Shown here: piece after piece, positions 16,134 through 25,864 of the stretch
Layout: each line of letters opens with the position of its first letter
How positions within the stretch are numbered: the first letter of the stretch is position 1
Source of the DNA: Acetivibrio alkalicellulosi
GTDB taxonomy: Bacteria; Bacillota; Clostridia; Acetivibrionales; Acetivibrionaceae
Direction: 5' to 3'
Assembly: GCA_008125075.1 (NCBI GenBank)
Contig: VLTH01000002.1
Coordinates: 2,828,924-2,892,923 of the forward strand
Length of the DNA stretch: 64,000 bases
Program-made: the position numbers and the translations under genes
The notes under the pieces: generated by a model
The model's database searches: none
What the model was told of the DNA's origin: nothing
The model's input: only the letters and a program-made list of their open reading frames with translations

Positions 16134-16324
16134 GTAAACTAGCTAATGTCAAACCAAAATATAAGTTCTTTATAGGGAGACTCTAAAAAGCAGCTCCATT
16201 TAATAGCAACAACCTAATGTGATAGGGTTCTTGAATTTATATATACTAATAATAGTCTCATATCATATAATAGTATCTAAAATAGTTTACATTATTAGTT
16301 ATTTTTTTATGTGTAAAATTAACT

Positions 16325-18217
16325 TTACTCAAGTATTATTGCATTGATGTAATCATCAATGCTAGTTCCCTTTACCATTATGTCCGGTTTTATATATTTG
16401 TCATATACATTATTTTCTCTAACGTTCCAGTATGAATTAACCAGATAAATAACATATTTCTTTTTTTTATTGTCGAATAAATCTTGTGTTACTCTCTTGC
16501 CAGAAGTGTTACTTCCAATTATCGTTACATTGTCAAGGTATGTTCTCAAACTTAATGCCATAGTTTCTGCACAGCTTGCTGTATATTCACTTACAAGTAT
16601 AAAAATATGTTTAAATTTAAAATGCAACTCAGTAGATTCAAGGGCATATAAATATCCCTGTCTGTCTATAGTATAAAAGCTTATGCACTGAGGTAGCAAT
16701 AGATCCAACATATCTCTAGCACTACTCAAATGACCTCCCCCATTATATCTTAAGTCTAGAATCAAATAATTTTCATCATTTGAAGGTATGTCTTGAAGTA
16801 TTTGTTTGAAATTATTAGAAACACCTGGAGTAAAGATATCAAAATATACATAATGTATATTTTCTTCTACTTGCAGATATTCAACATCTTCCCATAGGTT
16901 ACTTTCTTCATATTCTTCGTACTCACTTGAGTGAAAATAATAAGTAAAAAAATCATCCTCTACTCGTATTGAATCTATAAAATTCTCAATATCGTCATAA
17001 TCAATTTCACTCTTAGATAATAAAACATCTGCCTTTATATCAAAATCCTCTACTTGATCTAAATACAAATAGTTCTCCCTTACAAAATTAACAATTCTTT
17101 CAGGCTCAGGAAGATTAGCAATTTCAAGTTCATGTGAAAGGCTTTGAGCTGAAAAGTCATAGGAATTTACATCCAAAGCTTTATTTGCGTATATTAATGC
17201 TTTATCATATTCCTGTAATTGAAAATAGGACCATCCAATATCCACAAAAGCAAATTGATTATCATCATCTATTTCATTTGCTTTTGTATAATACTCAATA
17301 GCAGTTTCATATTCACCCATAACATAATAACACTCACCTATATAGTATGGGATATATGCTAATTTCGGAAACTCATCTATTATACTTTCAGAAAATTCAA
17401 TACACTCTTGAAGGCTGTTTTGAATAAAAAGAGCATAAATTATATTGGTATGGGCATCTTCATATACGTCATAGTCATCCCAATGGGAGTTTATAGCTTT
17501 TTGGAAATATTTAATAGCATCATCATATTTTTCTTGATATAAATATGCTTTTCCCTTAAGATTATATCCTTCTAAGTTATTATCATTTATAGCTAAATAA
17601 TTGTCAGCCGTCTCAATTGCTTTATCATATTCATATAACTCTAGTAAAGTATAGCCCTTCCAAACATGAGCTTCTAAATTTTTTGGATCAATTCCAATAA
17701 CTTCATCATAGTATTTTAATGATTCATAATATTCGCTAAGAAAATGATAAGCGTAACCTAATTCATTTAAAATAAAAACATCTCTTGGATACCTCTCATT
17801 AGCTAAAAGGAAAATCTCAATTGCTTCTTGATAATTCATAAGATTTCTATGAGAGACACCTTTATATGTTAATGCTTCGTAATTATATTCATCTCTCCTA
17901 AGAATTTTCTGACAATACTCTATTGTTTTTTCGTATTCTCCATTTTCAAAAGAATTATAAACCTTATACATTGATGGATATGGATATATAATCGCAAATA
18001 AGATAAAACACACCAGAAGAACTACATACCACCTATGTAAAGTAAACGCTAATACTTTTTTAATCTTACCATGAGAAGAATCTGAACCTAAAAAACTATT
18101 TTTAAAATAGGTATTTGAAAAAGCTCCTTTTTCTTGCTTTTCCTTTTCCAGCAAATCTTTTTCAAGAATTTTCATTTCTCGCTTAAAATTTTTTTGAACA
18201 TTATTTTTAAAAAACAT
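16325..18217 (-). CDS. Membrane-anchored TPR protein with C-terminal S41-type protease domain
   Basis: 630 residues. A cytoplasmic charged N terminus (1-55) is followed by one membrane helix (about 56-76), eight or so TPR repeats (about 80-345), and a C-terminal domain like tail-specific proteases of family S41. That domain has YLILDLRYNGGGHL, the likely nucleophile Ser in YTASCAE (about residue 546) and the general-base Lys in SNTSGKRV (about 574). No PDZ domain is evident. The TPR part probably recruits substrates outside the membrane. The gene stands alone. Confidence 0.82.
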   Translation of the reverse strand: MFFKNNVQKNFKREMKILEKDLLEKEKQEKGAFSNTYFKNSFLGSDSSHGKIKKVLAFTLHRWYVVLLVCFILFAIIYPYPSMYKVYNSFENGEYEKTIEYCQKILRRDEYNYEALTYKGVSHRNLMNYQEAIEIFLLANERYPRDVFILNELGYAYHFLSEYYESLKYYDEVIGIDPKNLEAHVWKGYTLLELYEYDKAIETADNYLAINDNNLEGYNLKGKAYLYQEKYDDAIKYFQKAINSHWDDYDVYEDAHTNIIYALFIQNSLQECIEFSESIIDEFPKLAYIPYYIGECYYVMGEYETAIEYYTKANEIDDDNQFAFVDIGWSYFQLQEYDKALIYANKALDVNSYDFSAQSLSHELEIANLPEPERIVNFVRENYLYLDQVEDFDIKADVLLSKSEIDYDDIENFIDSIRVEDDFFTYYFHSSEYEEYEESNLWEDVEYLQVEENIHYVYFDIFTPGVSNNFKQILQDIPSNDENYLILDLRYNGGGHLSSARDMLDLLLPQCISFYTIDRQGYLYALESTELHFKFKHIFILVSEYTASCAETMALSLRTYLDNVTIIGSNTSGKRVTQDLFDNKKKKYVIYLVNSYWNVRENNVYDKYIKPDIMVKGTSIDDYINAIILE

Positions 18218-18326
18218 TTTTTACCTCTAAAAATACATCTAACAAATACATAAAGTATCATCAGAAATTAATTAAACCAATTATATCACATTTTTTGTCA
18301 TAATTCAATGTAATTTGTCACATAAT

Positions 18327-18528
18327 GGGTGCATTTAATAAAAGTGCTCAAAAATACTCCAGAAACTTAAGTTTTCCAGTTTAGATACTGTAAATTCTCC
18401 TTGGAACTTTGCAAAACCCGCTTCGCGAAAAAAAAGGATGATCTCCTTTTCCTCATGGCATTAACAGGCTCTACCACATGCTTCACAATGTTCTCCCTTG
18501 TTTTTCTTCAGGTTGACTAAATACACCC
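18327..18528. mobile_element. MITE, second full-length copy
   Basis: About 202 bp related throughout to the copy at 7211: left GGGTGCATTTAATAAAAGTG; middle CCAGAAACTTAAGTT and GCATTAACAGGCTCTA; right CTTGTTTTTCTTCA and ending ATACACCC. It is more diverged, and the flanking 9-mers (TCACATAAT and ATATATTAT) match only in part, so it is probably an older insertion. It fills most of the 416-base gap between the S41 gene and the next gene. Confidence 0.85.
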
Positions 18529-18632
18529 ATATATTATGCGTAAATATTTTAAGATTCTCTTTTATCATACTCTTTTGATCTTTTGCTGGAATTTAATTTT
18601 TTTAATTTACAGGAAATTTTTGCTCATAAATT

Positions 18633-18980
18633 TTATCTTACAATTAATAAGAATACAACTATATAAAGGACTATTAATGGCACACTAAGAATTACAGAGT
18701 TTTTTATAATAGAAAGATTCTTACTTTTCCTATAGCTTAATATGTTTAGTACATTTAATAAAACAACAAAATACAAAATTACAAAAGTAAATACTACAAA
18801 TTTTATGTTTATATCTTCAATAAATAAGAAGCCTAATGCAAATAAAACAAAAAGAAATCTCTTATTTTTAAGGCTGAAAAAATCTTCAGTAATTTTGCCT
18901 CCCTGTTTATACTCATCTATTGTAATTTTCCCAATATAGATTGTCATAAATAACAGTACAAGACTAAGAATAATATCCAT
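18633..18980 (-). CDS. Small membrane protein of unknown function
   Basis: 115 residues with three or four hydrophobic segments (about 2-18, 42-75 and 94-114) and a charged loop of Lys/Asp residues between the first two. The start follows GGAGGGG by four bases, supporting it as a real gene. It is not recognisably part of a family; its neighbours give no functional hint. Confidence 0.6.
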   Translation of the reverse strand: MDIILSLVLLFMTIYIGKITIDEYKQGGKITEDFFSLKNKRFLFVLFALGFLFIEDINIKFVVFTFVILYFVVLLNVLNILSYRKSKNLSIIKNSVILSVPLIVLYIVVFLLIVR

Positions 18981-19188
18981 TTTACCCCTCCAAAGAATTA
19001 TATTATTTAACCAGCTTATTATGCAGTTATCATTATTGTATTACCTTTCTGATTTTTTTGTCAATGTAGTAAATTAACAAATTAACAAGGGGTGTATTTA
19101 TGTTTTGATATGTATTTAATAACTTTATAATACTCTAGTTAAAGCTTTGCTCCAATAATTCTAATAAGATGATTAAACCTTTCAGATT

Positions 19189-21021
19189 TTATAAACTTTC
19201 ATTATATTCTAGTATTACATATCTTATATTTCCATCTTGCACAACTTTCTTTAATTTTGCAGAAAAATATCCTAGCTTTTCTATTTCATCAACATTTGGC
19301 CACTTGCTCTTTTCTCTGTAAAAATAACTGCTATCACCAGAGTGAAGAAGATACAACTCACCGGTAACTTCTATAAATTCATCACCAACATTTTTAATAT
19401 TCAATATTTGCGCAATTCTTAGCCCATGGGGATTACCCAAAGGCATATCATAATATCCACCATTATAAATTATATCAAAGCCTTCTGAAACATTAACTGT
19501 TCTGTGTTGGATTCCAAGCTGTAAATACTCTTCATTTATACTTTCTACATAATCTTTACTAATTCGTACTCCATTCTTATAAGTATCAGATATTTTAAAG
19601 TAATTATGTGTGCCCTTCTGATAGGACTCCCATGTTTCCTGATTTTTAGTTAAATCTTCATATAGACCGTAAAACAGTGCAAAACAAATTCTAGAATCAT
19701 TTGTTAATTCAGGCTTGCTATCATCATAACTAATTAAATCGTCCCCAATTAAATACCAGCTAGAAAATATACTTAATAGTCTATTAAGGCTTTCTTTTTC
19801 GTTGAGCTCATATTCACTCCATACTTCAGTATCTTTATCTATAGCTTCAGATTTTTTAAAGTTGTCATCAGTAGCTATAGATTCTTCATTTGAAGCTATA
19901 ACATCATCATATGTAGGTACAAACTCTTGATTTGTTATAGAATCATTTTTAGTTACTTTTTCTGCTTCATCGCTATATATATCATTGTTTGTTAGTAAAA
20001 ATACAACTAGCAAAATCAATGCAACAACCGTTCCAACTCCAACTAAAAAACCTGATTTTTTATATTTCCCAATCACCTTTATTCGGCTTTTTATATTGCT
20101 CTCACCAAATGCAAGTAATCCACCATTCATTAGTATATCCTGCTTAACTGCTAAATTTAAAATAGATGATGCATATTCAACACGAATATCTTTTTCAGAT
20201 ACAGAAATCACCTTTTCATCACAGGATATCTCCATATCTTTTTGGAAAAGAATATAACATATCCATATGACAGGATTAAACCAATGTATACAAAGAGCAA
20301 GCAGCCATAATGGTTTTAAAACATAGTCAATTCTTTTTATGTGGACAAGCTCATGTAAAATAACATGTTCTATAGTTTTTGTGTCACAATTTTTAGTCAA
20401 TTTTAAAGGCAATATAATACGAGGAGTTATAATACCACAAACTAATGGTGTATTTATTCTATCTGATGTAAATAACCTTATTTTTTTCTTAATCTTTAAT
20501 TTTTTACTGCATTTTGAAATTAAAACTTCATTTTTGTATATAACAGATGTTTTAAGCCTATTATATATTTTAAAATATGTAACTATACAGTAGGTTAAAA
20601 AAATTACAAAACCTAAAAACCATATTACCGATGCAATTAGCATCATTATATGAGTGGAATTATTATGGCTAATTAAATTTGATTCAGGCGTTAAGTTATG
20701 ATAATTTTCATTTATATTAGTAAACTCAGGATTTTGAAAGTTTTCAGTGTTATATGAAATATATGTTATTGATGATATGGCATTTGATGTTTGTGTAGCA
20801 GGTGTTGACAATGAAGCTGGTATAATGCTAAATATACTAAATGCAAATGAAATAGAGACGGGAACTAATATTCTTATAAGAACTATTATCCAAATAGAAT
20901 AACAAAAAATCTTTGGAAATTTATCTTTTAACATAAGTCTTATTAATATAATAACAGTTGCAACAATTGCAGCTGTAATACTCATATTAATGACTGAATT
21001 AAAAATATTCAAAAAAAACAT
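19189..21021 (-). CDS. blaR1: BlaR1/MecR1-type M56 sensor metallopeptidase, module 1
   Basis: 610 residues. Four membrane helices (about 10-30, 35-55, 118-140 and 328-348) surround an M56 peptidase domain with zinc motif HELVH (about 222-226) and a downstream Glu in KDMEISCDEKVIS. The extracytoplasmic C terminus (about 350-610) is not a penicillin-binding domain: it lacks the SxxK, SxN and KTG pattern, so the signal is probably not a classical beta-lactam. BlaR1-type proteins cleave or inactivate a BlaI repressor. The blaI gene lies 15 bases upstream in the same operon. There is a second module at 34716-37057. Confidence 0.9.
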   Translation of the reverse strand: MFFLNIFNSVINMSITAAIVATVIILIRLMLKDKFPKIFCYSIWIIVLIRILVPVSISFAFSIFSIIPASLSTPATQTSNAISSITYISYNTENFQNPEFTNINENYHNLTPESNLISHNNSTHIMMLIASVIWFLGFVIFLTYCIVTYFKIYNRLKTSVIYKNEVLISKCSKKLKIKKKIRLFTSDRINTPLVCGIITPRIILPLKLTKNCDTKTIEHVILHELVHIKRIDYVLKPLWLLALCIHWFNPVIWICYILFQKDMEISCDEKVISVSEKDIRVEYASSILNLAVKQDILMNGGLLAFGESNIKSRIKVIGKYKKSGFLVGVGTVVALILLVVFLLTNNDIYSDEAEKVTKNDSITNQEFVPTYDDVIASNEESIATDDNFKKSEAIDKDTEVWSEYELNEKESLNRLLSIFSSWYLIGDDLISYDDSKPELTNDSRICFALFYGLYEDLTKNQETWESYQKGTHNYFKISDTYKNGVRISKDYVESINEEYLQLGIQHRTVNVSEGFDIIYNGGYYDMPLGNPHGLRIAQILNIKNVGDEFIEVTGELYLLHSGDSSYFYREKSKWPNVDEIEKLGYFSAKLKKVVQDGNIRYVILEYNESL

Positions 21022-21036
21022 ATCCTCTCCCCATTT

Positions 21037-21393
21037 CTATTTGTATTTCTTAATAATTTTTTCAAGTTCTTCAACTTCATCTTTTCCAAGTTTTTCATTT
21101 TGTAGAAAAGTTGCAAAAAACATTTTTAATGATCCATTGTATATTTTATCAATATGCTCCTCTGTCTCAAGTTGCATAACATGATCTCTGTCAACTAAAG
21201 CTGTAACTATTGTATTTTCATTTTTAAGAATCCCACGTTCACAAAGCCTGCGTATCACTGTATAGGTAGTTGACTTTTTCCATCCTAACTCATCATCTGC
21301 AAGTTTAACAAGCTCTGAACTCTTTACGGGTGAATTTTCCCAAATTATATTCATAAATCTATACTCAGCATCAAATATTTTTTTACTCCCCAT
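21037..21393 (-). CDS. blaI: BlaI/MecI-family repressor, module 1
   Basis: About 119 residues from the ATG at 21393 (AGGGAAG seven bases upstream). The start aligns with the second module's protein: both open with FDAE(Y/F)(R/K)F and I(I)W. An N-terminal winged helix with the recognition segment LGWKKSTTYTVIRRLCERGI, then a C-terminal dimerisation region rich in Leu/Glu. It represses the operon through paired sites upstream; proteolysis by BlaR1 lifts repression (known for the family). Its promoter and operators at 21421-21476 match those of module 2. Confidence 0.93.
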   Translation of the reverse strand: MGSKKIFDAEYRFMNIIWENSPVKSSELVKLADDELGWKKSTTYTVIRRLCERGILKNENTIVTALVDRDHVMQLETEEHIDKIYNGSLKMFFATFLQNEKLGKDEVEELEKIIKKYK

Positions 21394-21420
21394 CTTTACA
21401 CTTCCCTTCACTTATTTCTA

Positions 21421-21476
21421 GTCTAACATATTAAACCTAATAATTTTAGTTTACTGAATTAAACCTCCTTTGTCAA
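21421..21476 (-). promoter_or_regulatory. blaI-blaR1 promoter and paired operators, module 1
   Basis: Read on the minus strand: -35 TTGACA (21471-21476), 17-base spacer, -10 TAAACT (21448-21453). Two operator-like sites, given in plus-strand sense, are GTTTACTGAATTAAAC (21449-21464), overlapping the -10, and GTCTAACATATTAAAC (21421-21436), 28 bases away in the leader. The second module has the same promoter and spacing. Confidence 0.8.
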
Positions 21477-21487
21477 TAGGTTTTTAG

Positions 21488-21597
21488 CTAAGTAATGGCT
21501 AAGAAATAACATCCAATTCTCATCGTCCAAAACCCGTAAAAACATCGAGATTTTGTACTTGAGAATATAAAGTTATTTCTAAGGCATTCCTAAGTAA
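21488..21597. repeat. Nested palindromic repeat, copy 1
   Basis: About 108 bases that fold as one interrupted hairpin: GCTAAGAAATAAC pairs with GTTATTTCTAAGG, ATTCTC with GAGAAT, and AAAACCCG with CGAGATTTT. The reverse-complement copy at 44411-44520 differs at only about two internal positions. It may be a MITE or palindromic repeat unit. It sits in the 21.4-21.9 kb gap. Confidence 0.85.
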
Positions 21598-21751
21598 GTT
21601 AAATTCTTTCTTAGCAACATTCAAAATATAAAAAAGTTTGTTGTATTAATTTACTTTTGAAGGAATTTATAAGGTAAGTAGAGAAACTAAAGATTTAAAT
21701 ATCTTCTTACATTAACATCTTGTTATTAATAAACTACTAATATTCTTATAT

Positions 21752-21861
21752 AGGCATTCATCATAAAACCTCACCTGCATAGGGTGAAGAAAAACATGCA
21801 CTTCCAACAAGTATGAATAATATGATTGAAATGAATGCCTTCTATGTTTGCGAAGCAAACA
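21752..21861 (+). repeat. Two-stem structured repeat, copy 1
   Basis: The stem AGGCATTCAT / ATGAATGCCT is followed by a small hairpin GTTTGC-GAA-GCAAAC. The same architecture recurs at 40732 and 62921. Relative to the 40732 copy one stem position has changed from A-T to G-C on both sides. The loop also contains GGGTGAAGAAAAACATGCAC, resembling a MITE terminus. Confidence 0.7.
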
Positions 21862-21959
21862 AAATAAATAATAAATATATACATTGATTTAAAACTATTT
21901 TATAATATGTTAAAATATTTATATTGTATTACATAACTAAAAAAGGGGGCTATAAGTCA

Positions 21960-23102
21960 ATGGCTAAGAAAAAAGACATATCCATTCACAATAAAAATCT
22001 AAAATACCGACCAGAAGATGTAGGTTACATACCTCAAAGACTTGAGCAAATAAATGCTCACTTAGCAAACCTTATAGAAAATAGACGTATCCAGTCAGCA
22101 GCTTACATTATATCAAAAGACGATAAAATTTTTACACATTGCTCCATGGGTAAGCTGTTATACAACAATGACCAAAAAGAATTTATGCCTGACTCCATAA
22201 GAAGAATTGCATCAATAACAAAATTATTTGTAGCTGTTTGTATTCTTCAACTAGTTGAGGATGGAAAGATCCGTTTAGATCAACAAGTATCAGAAATAAT
22301 TAAAGAGTTTGATAATGATATGTTTCAAAGAATTACTATTTTTCATCTTCTTACACATACTTCAGGCATTAGACCTGATCCTGGAACATTTTTAGAACCC
22401 TATCCGTTAGAATGGAAATGGTTAGGTGAAAAAGAATGGATAAAAGAATCCTTAAGAGATTCCCTCTTAATAGAGCCAGGAAAGGAATGGAGGTACTCAT
22501 CAACAGGTTTTACCATACTTGCAGAAATTGTCTCGAGGGTATCCGGTATACACTTTGAAAAATATGTAATGAAAAAAATAACTAAACCTTTAGGAATGAA
22601 TACTACTTTTTTTGATATTCCAAATGAACTTGTTGATAAGATATGTTTTTCAAGTGAGTTTGAAATGGACTGGTTTAAAAAAAGAACGGATCGTAAAAAA
22701 TGGTCTGCACCAAGAGGTGGCGGTGGCTTATTCTCTACCTTAGAAGATTTACAAAAATTCGGACAAATGTTGATAAATAAAGGAACCCTTAAAAATACAA
22801 GAATACTCTCTAGAAAAACAATTGAAGCTATGACAAGAAATCATACCAAAGGAGTAGTAAATTATTGCTGGAATGCAGGTGGAATTGAAATGGAATATGG
22901 TCTGGGCATGAATGTTTACTCAAATAACACATTCCTTTCTCCAGGATCATTTTCACATGAAGGAGCAGGCCTTTGTGGTCTATATATGGATCCAGTGGAA
23001 AATGTAGTTTTTGCATATATGTGTTCTTTAGTTGACGACATAGTATGGGAACCTGAAGCAGTTATAAACCTTCGAAATATAGTATGGTCAGGTATTGTGT
23101 AG
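21960..23102 (+). CDS. Serine hydrolase of the beta-lactamase/PBP4-like fold
   Basis: 380 residues from the ATG at 21960, after GGGGG; a TTG 36 bases earlier is less likely. Class C beta-lactamase fold: nucleophile Ser and Lys in ASITKLF (about 83-89), the Tyr motif YSSTGF (about 178-183) where YxN is typical, and HEGAG (about 333) in place of KTG. Such proteins are esterases, D-aminopeptidases or beta-lactamase relatives. There is no signal peptide, so it is probably cytoplasmic. It lies upstream of and divergent to module 1 blaI but does not share its operators. Confidence 0.88.
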   Translation: MAKKKDISIHNKNLKYRPEDVGYIPQRLEQINAHLANLIENRRIQSAAYIISKDDKIFTHCSMGKLLYNNDQKEFMPDSIRRIASITKLFVAVCILQLVEDGKIRLDQQVSEIIKEFDNDMFQRITIFHLLTHTSGIRPDPGTFLEPYPLEWKWLGEKEWIKESLRDSLLIEPGKEWRYSSTGFTILAEIVSRVSGIHFEKYVMKKITKPLGMNTTFFDIPNELVDKICFSSEFEMDWFKKRTDRKKWSAPRGGGGLFSTLEDLQKFGQMLINKGTLKNTRILSRKTIEAMTRNHTKGVVNYCWNAGGIEMEYGLGMNVYSNNTFLSPGSFSHEGAGLCGLYMDPVENVVFAYMCSLVDDIVWEPEAVINLRNIVWSGIV

Positions 23103-23109
23103 ATGTTTC

Positions 23110-23138
23110 TAGTGGGGCGTCAAGCCCCTTTCTTTTGT
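23110..23138 (+). terminator. Intrinsic terminator after the serine hydrolase
   Basis: The stem GGGGC-GTCAA-GCCCC is followed by TTTCTTTTG. Confidence 0.8.
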
Positions 23139-23152
23139 TAATCTTCAACATC

Positions 23153-24133
23153 TTATTCCTTTCTAGAGCTGTATAAATCTTTTATAACCCCTTCTATTGG
23201 AAGTTCCTGAACTGACATATCACTTAAAGAACTCTTTTTGTTAACATAATCAATAAACTTATTTATTTCCATTGTACTAACATCAAGCTCAAGCTCTGCA
23301 TCATACGCAGACATTTTACTTTTAACCAACACCCCAGGTATTTCCAGCGAAGGCAATGGTTCATGAGTGGATATTGATACAAGTTTTTTTGTTCCTAAAT
23401 GACTTCTTAAAGCATCAATTGAGTTATCAAAAACTGTTTCACCATGATTTACTACTATCACTCTTTTTGCAAGTCTTTCTACATCTCCTAAGTCATGTGT
23501 AGTGAGAATAAATGTCACACCCTTTTTGTTCATTTCAAGAATAAACTCTCTAATCCTGTCTTTTGCAATTACATCAAGACCTATTGTTGGCTCATCAAGA
23601 AATACTATCTTAGGGTTATGAAGCATAGCCATAATAAACTCACATTTCATTCTTTCACCTAGCGATAGAAGCCTTGTAGGTTTCTTTATCAAATTTTGAA
23701 CAGATAAAAGCTCTACCATGTAGTCTAAGTTCTTTTTAAAGCTTTTGTCATCAATTGAATATATAGCCTTATTTAGATAAAATGCATCAACAGGAGGTAT
23801 ATCCCATAGTAGCTGTGACTTTTGACCAAATACAGCTCCTATATTAGATACATACTTTTTCCTTTCCTTCCAGGGCGTATACCCCATAATGTCAACCTTT
23901 CCATCTGTCGGAAAGAGAATTCCAGTCAACACTTTTAAGGTTGTTGATTTTCCCGCCCCATTAGGACCTAAAAATCCCACCAATTCACCTTTATCAATGC
24001 TAAATGAAATTCCTTTTAATGCTTCAACATATTTAATCTTACGCCTAAAAAGACTTACAACTGTTTCCTTAAATGTGTTTCCACGCTCGTAAGACTTGTA
24101 TGTTTTGACTAAATTCTCTACTTTAATAATCAT
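23153..24133 (-). CDS. ABC transporter ATPase (COG4586-like exporter)
   Basis: About 327 residues from the ATG at 24133, behind GGTGG; an upstream ATG at 24151 is less likely. Walker A is GPNGAGKST (about 60), the signature LSLGERMK (about 160), Walker B IVFLDEPTIGLD (about 181) and the H-loop TTHDLG. The extra C-terminal region of about 90 residues is typical of this exporter subfamily. It is the third gene of a compact operon with two permeases (four-base gap). The substrate is unknown. Confidence 0.9.
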   Translation of the reverse strand: MIIKVENLVKTYKSYERGNTFKETVVSLFRRKIKYVEALKGISFSIDKGELVGFLGPNGAGKSTTLKVLTGILFPTDGKVDIMGYTPWKERKKYVSNIGAVFGQKSQLLWDIPPVDAFYLNKAIYSIDDKSFKKNLDYMVELLSVQNLIKKPTRLLSLGERMKCEFIMAMLHNPKIVFLDEPTIGLDVIAKDRIREFILEMNKKGVTFILTTHDLGDVERLAKRVIVVNHGETVFDNSIDALRSHLGTKKLVSISTHEPLPSLEIPGVLVKSKMSAYDAELELDVSTMEINKFIDYVNKKSSLSDMSVQELPIEGVIKDLYSSRKE

Positions 24134-24137
24134 ATAA

Positions 24138-24920
24138 TCAACCACCCGCACTAGTATATCTTTTCAACATTGTCTTCCAAAATAATAAACATATACTTAA
24201 AAATACAAAACTTATAATTACTGAAAAAAAAGTGCCCTCTGCTGGCCTTCCTAACATTGCACTAGCAGGTATAAATCCAAGCATAGCAATAGGCAATATT
24301 GAAGTAATTATTGTCTGAATAGACTTAGAAAAAATAGATGCCGGATACATACCAAAATTAGTTACAGAAAAAAATATTTCATACACTCTGTAATTTCCAA
24401 TCCAAACAATACCTAAACCTGACAATATCAATGCAAATCCAAACATAACTATCAAAGATACACAAAACAAAGCTAAAAATGTAACCCATTCAAGCAACCC
24501 TGGAAATGGAACATTAACTATTGAAACAATAAACAAAATCGCACCTCCAAAGAACTTCCCTACATCTTCTGCATCAAATCCTGTTACAATAGCCATATGA
24601 AGAACTGATCTAGGTTTTATTAGAATAAGGTCAAAAGTACCTTCCCTGACCCTTTCAATTGTATTCCATACCATGCCAAAGAAAAAAGGAAATGCTATTC
24701 CTCTTGATAGAAGAAATATAGCTTGAACCATAAGTACTTCATACATATCCCATCCAGGAAATGAAGCTCCGTTTGCATATATCAAATAAGTCACTAAGGG
24801 AACTAAAAATTCAACAATGAGCATGATAAAGGTGCTCATAAAAAAATCTCCACGGTAGGCCATTCTCTCCGCAAGTGCTGTCTTTATTCCCTGCAAATGT
24901 ATGTACATTGCCGTTATCAT
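24138..24920 (-). CDS. ABC-2 family permease, exporter subunit 2
   Basis: About 260 residues from the ATG at 24920, with GGGGGTGGGAG seven bases upstream, rather than the 24959 start. Six membrane helices. The conserved interior segment (NTIERVREGTFDLILIKPRS, around 83-102) is typical of the permease that pairs with COG4586 ATPases. Its start overlaps the stop of the previous permease (ATGA), indicating translational coupling. Confidence 0.87.
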   Translation of the reverse strand: MITAMYIHLQGIKTALAERMAYRGDFFMSTFIMLIVEFLVPLVTYLIYANGASFPGWDMYEVLMVQAIFLLSRGIAFPFFFGMVWNTIERVREGTFDLILIKPRSVLHMAIVTGFDAEDVGKFFGGAILFIVSIVNVPFPGLLEWVTFLALFCVSLIVMFGFALILSGLGIVWIGNYRVYEIFFSVTNFGMYPASIFSKSIQTIITSILPIAMLGFIPASAMLGRPAEGTFFSVIISFVFLSICLLFWKTMLKRYTSAGG

Positions 24921-25738
24921 GCTCCCACCCCCGTAAATCTCTTTACGCCTAAATACCATAAAATTTTATAGACAAAAAACATTACTATTACAGCTAGTGC
25001 CTGCATTCCTACTATTTCAGGAATAGAAAGCTCTATCCCCGCTAATTCATATGTTCCAATAAAAACTCTGATAGGTACATATGTTATATACTGAAAAGGA
25101 AGAAAGAATAAAATCCTTTGCATGAATCCCGGAAAAAGAGTCAAGGGCACCAGTGTTCCTGCACACAAATCACGCATAACTAAAAATGCACGCCTTAGAC
25201 CTTCTGTCTTTGTAAGCCAAAAGCCAGTAATACCTATACAATAATTTGTTAGAAACACAAGAATAAAACTCAAACTAATTGAAACTAATGCCCAAAAAGC
25301 ATTTGCAGGCAACATATTTATCTTAAAAACAAATGTAAACAAAAGATACACCGGGATAAATTCTAGCCATAGCGCCAAAAGCCTGTGTCCAAGTTTCTGA
25401 CATAATGCAAAATAGCAATGCGAAACAGGCCTTAGCATAAACGTAATAAACTTGCCTGTTCGAATAAGCATTTGTAAATTCCAGTCGCAGGAGTCATATA
25501 TCAGATAATTAATAATTGAAGCAATTCCATAGTACAAAATCATTTGTTCTAAATTAAAACCCACTACCGTGCTCTGTGTTGAGTAAACTGCACTCCATAT
25601 AAACACTTGCACAAGAAAAAAAACAGGGCCCACAAAAAGAGATACTGCCATATGACTTCTATATGCTGCCCATTCCTTATATGTAGCAAATGCTGTTGCT
25701 TTTAGAACTTCGATGTGCCTGACTTTGCCTCCAACCAT
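24917..25738 (-). CDS. ABC-2 family permease, exporter subunit 1
   Basis: About 273 residues from the ATG at 25738 (GGGTGG upstream); a further in-frame ATG at 25753 is possible. Six hydrophobic segments, with the motif LIRTGKFITFMLRPVSHCYF between helices 2 and 3. It is the first gene of the three-gene exporter operon. Related transporters in Firmicutes are implicated in exporting antimicrobials or peptides; this is inference. Confidence 0.85.
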   Translation of the reverse strand: MVGGKVRHIEVLKATAFATYKEWAAYRSHMAVSLFVGPVFFLVQVFIWSAVYSTQSTVVGFNLEQMILYYGIASIINYLIYDSCDWNLQMLIRTGKFITFMLRPVSHCYFALCQKLGHRLLALWLEFIPVYLLFTFVFKINMLPANAFWALVSISLSFILVFLTNYCIGITGFWLTKTEGLRRAFLVMRDLCAGTLVPLTLFPGFMQRILFFLPFQYITYVPIRVFIGTYELAGIELSIPEIVGMQALAVIVMFFVYKILWYLGVKRFTGVGA

Positions 25739-25817
25739 TACATAACCACCCATAATTTAAAGATATAAAAAAATTATATGCATTTTTGTTTCTACTGTCA
25801 ACAGCACCTTGTTCATA

Positions 25818-25857
25818 GGGTGTATGTAATAAATGTGAAGAAAAACATTCCAAAGAC
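25818..25857. repeat. Solo left end of the MITE family
   Basis: GGGTGTATGTAATAAATGTG then AAGAAAAACATTCCAAAGAC. It matches the first 35 or so bases of the MITE at 7211. No right end follows, and the sequence runs directly into the stop of the next gene. It is a truncated or relic copy. Confidence 0.7.
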
Positions 25858-25864
25858 ATAATAG

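Noticed and set aside
19090..19106. GGGGTGTATTTATG, like a MITE end
   Set aside because: Only about ten bases agree and no inner GTGAAGAAAAACAT follows.
21960..23102. Beta-lactamase gene controlled by BlaI
   Set aside because: The fold is beta-lactamase-like, but the KTG motif is absent and the upstream region lacks the operator pair seen at both blaI genes.
24917..25753. Start at 25753 for the first permease
   Set aside because: The ATG at 25738 has the better-spaced ribosome binding site; 25753 kept only as an alternative.
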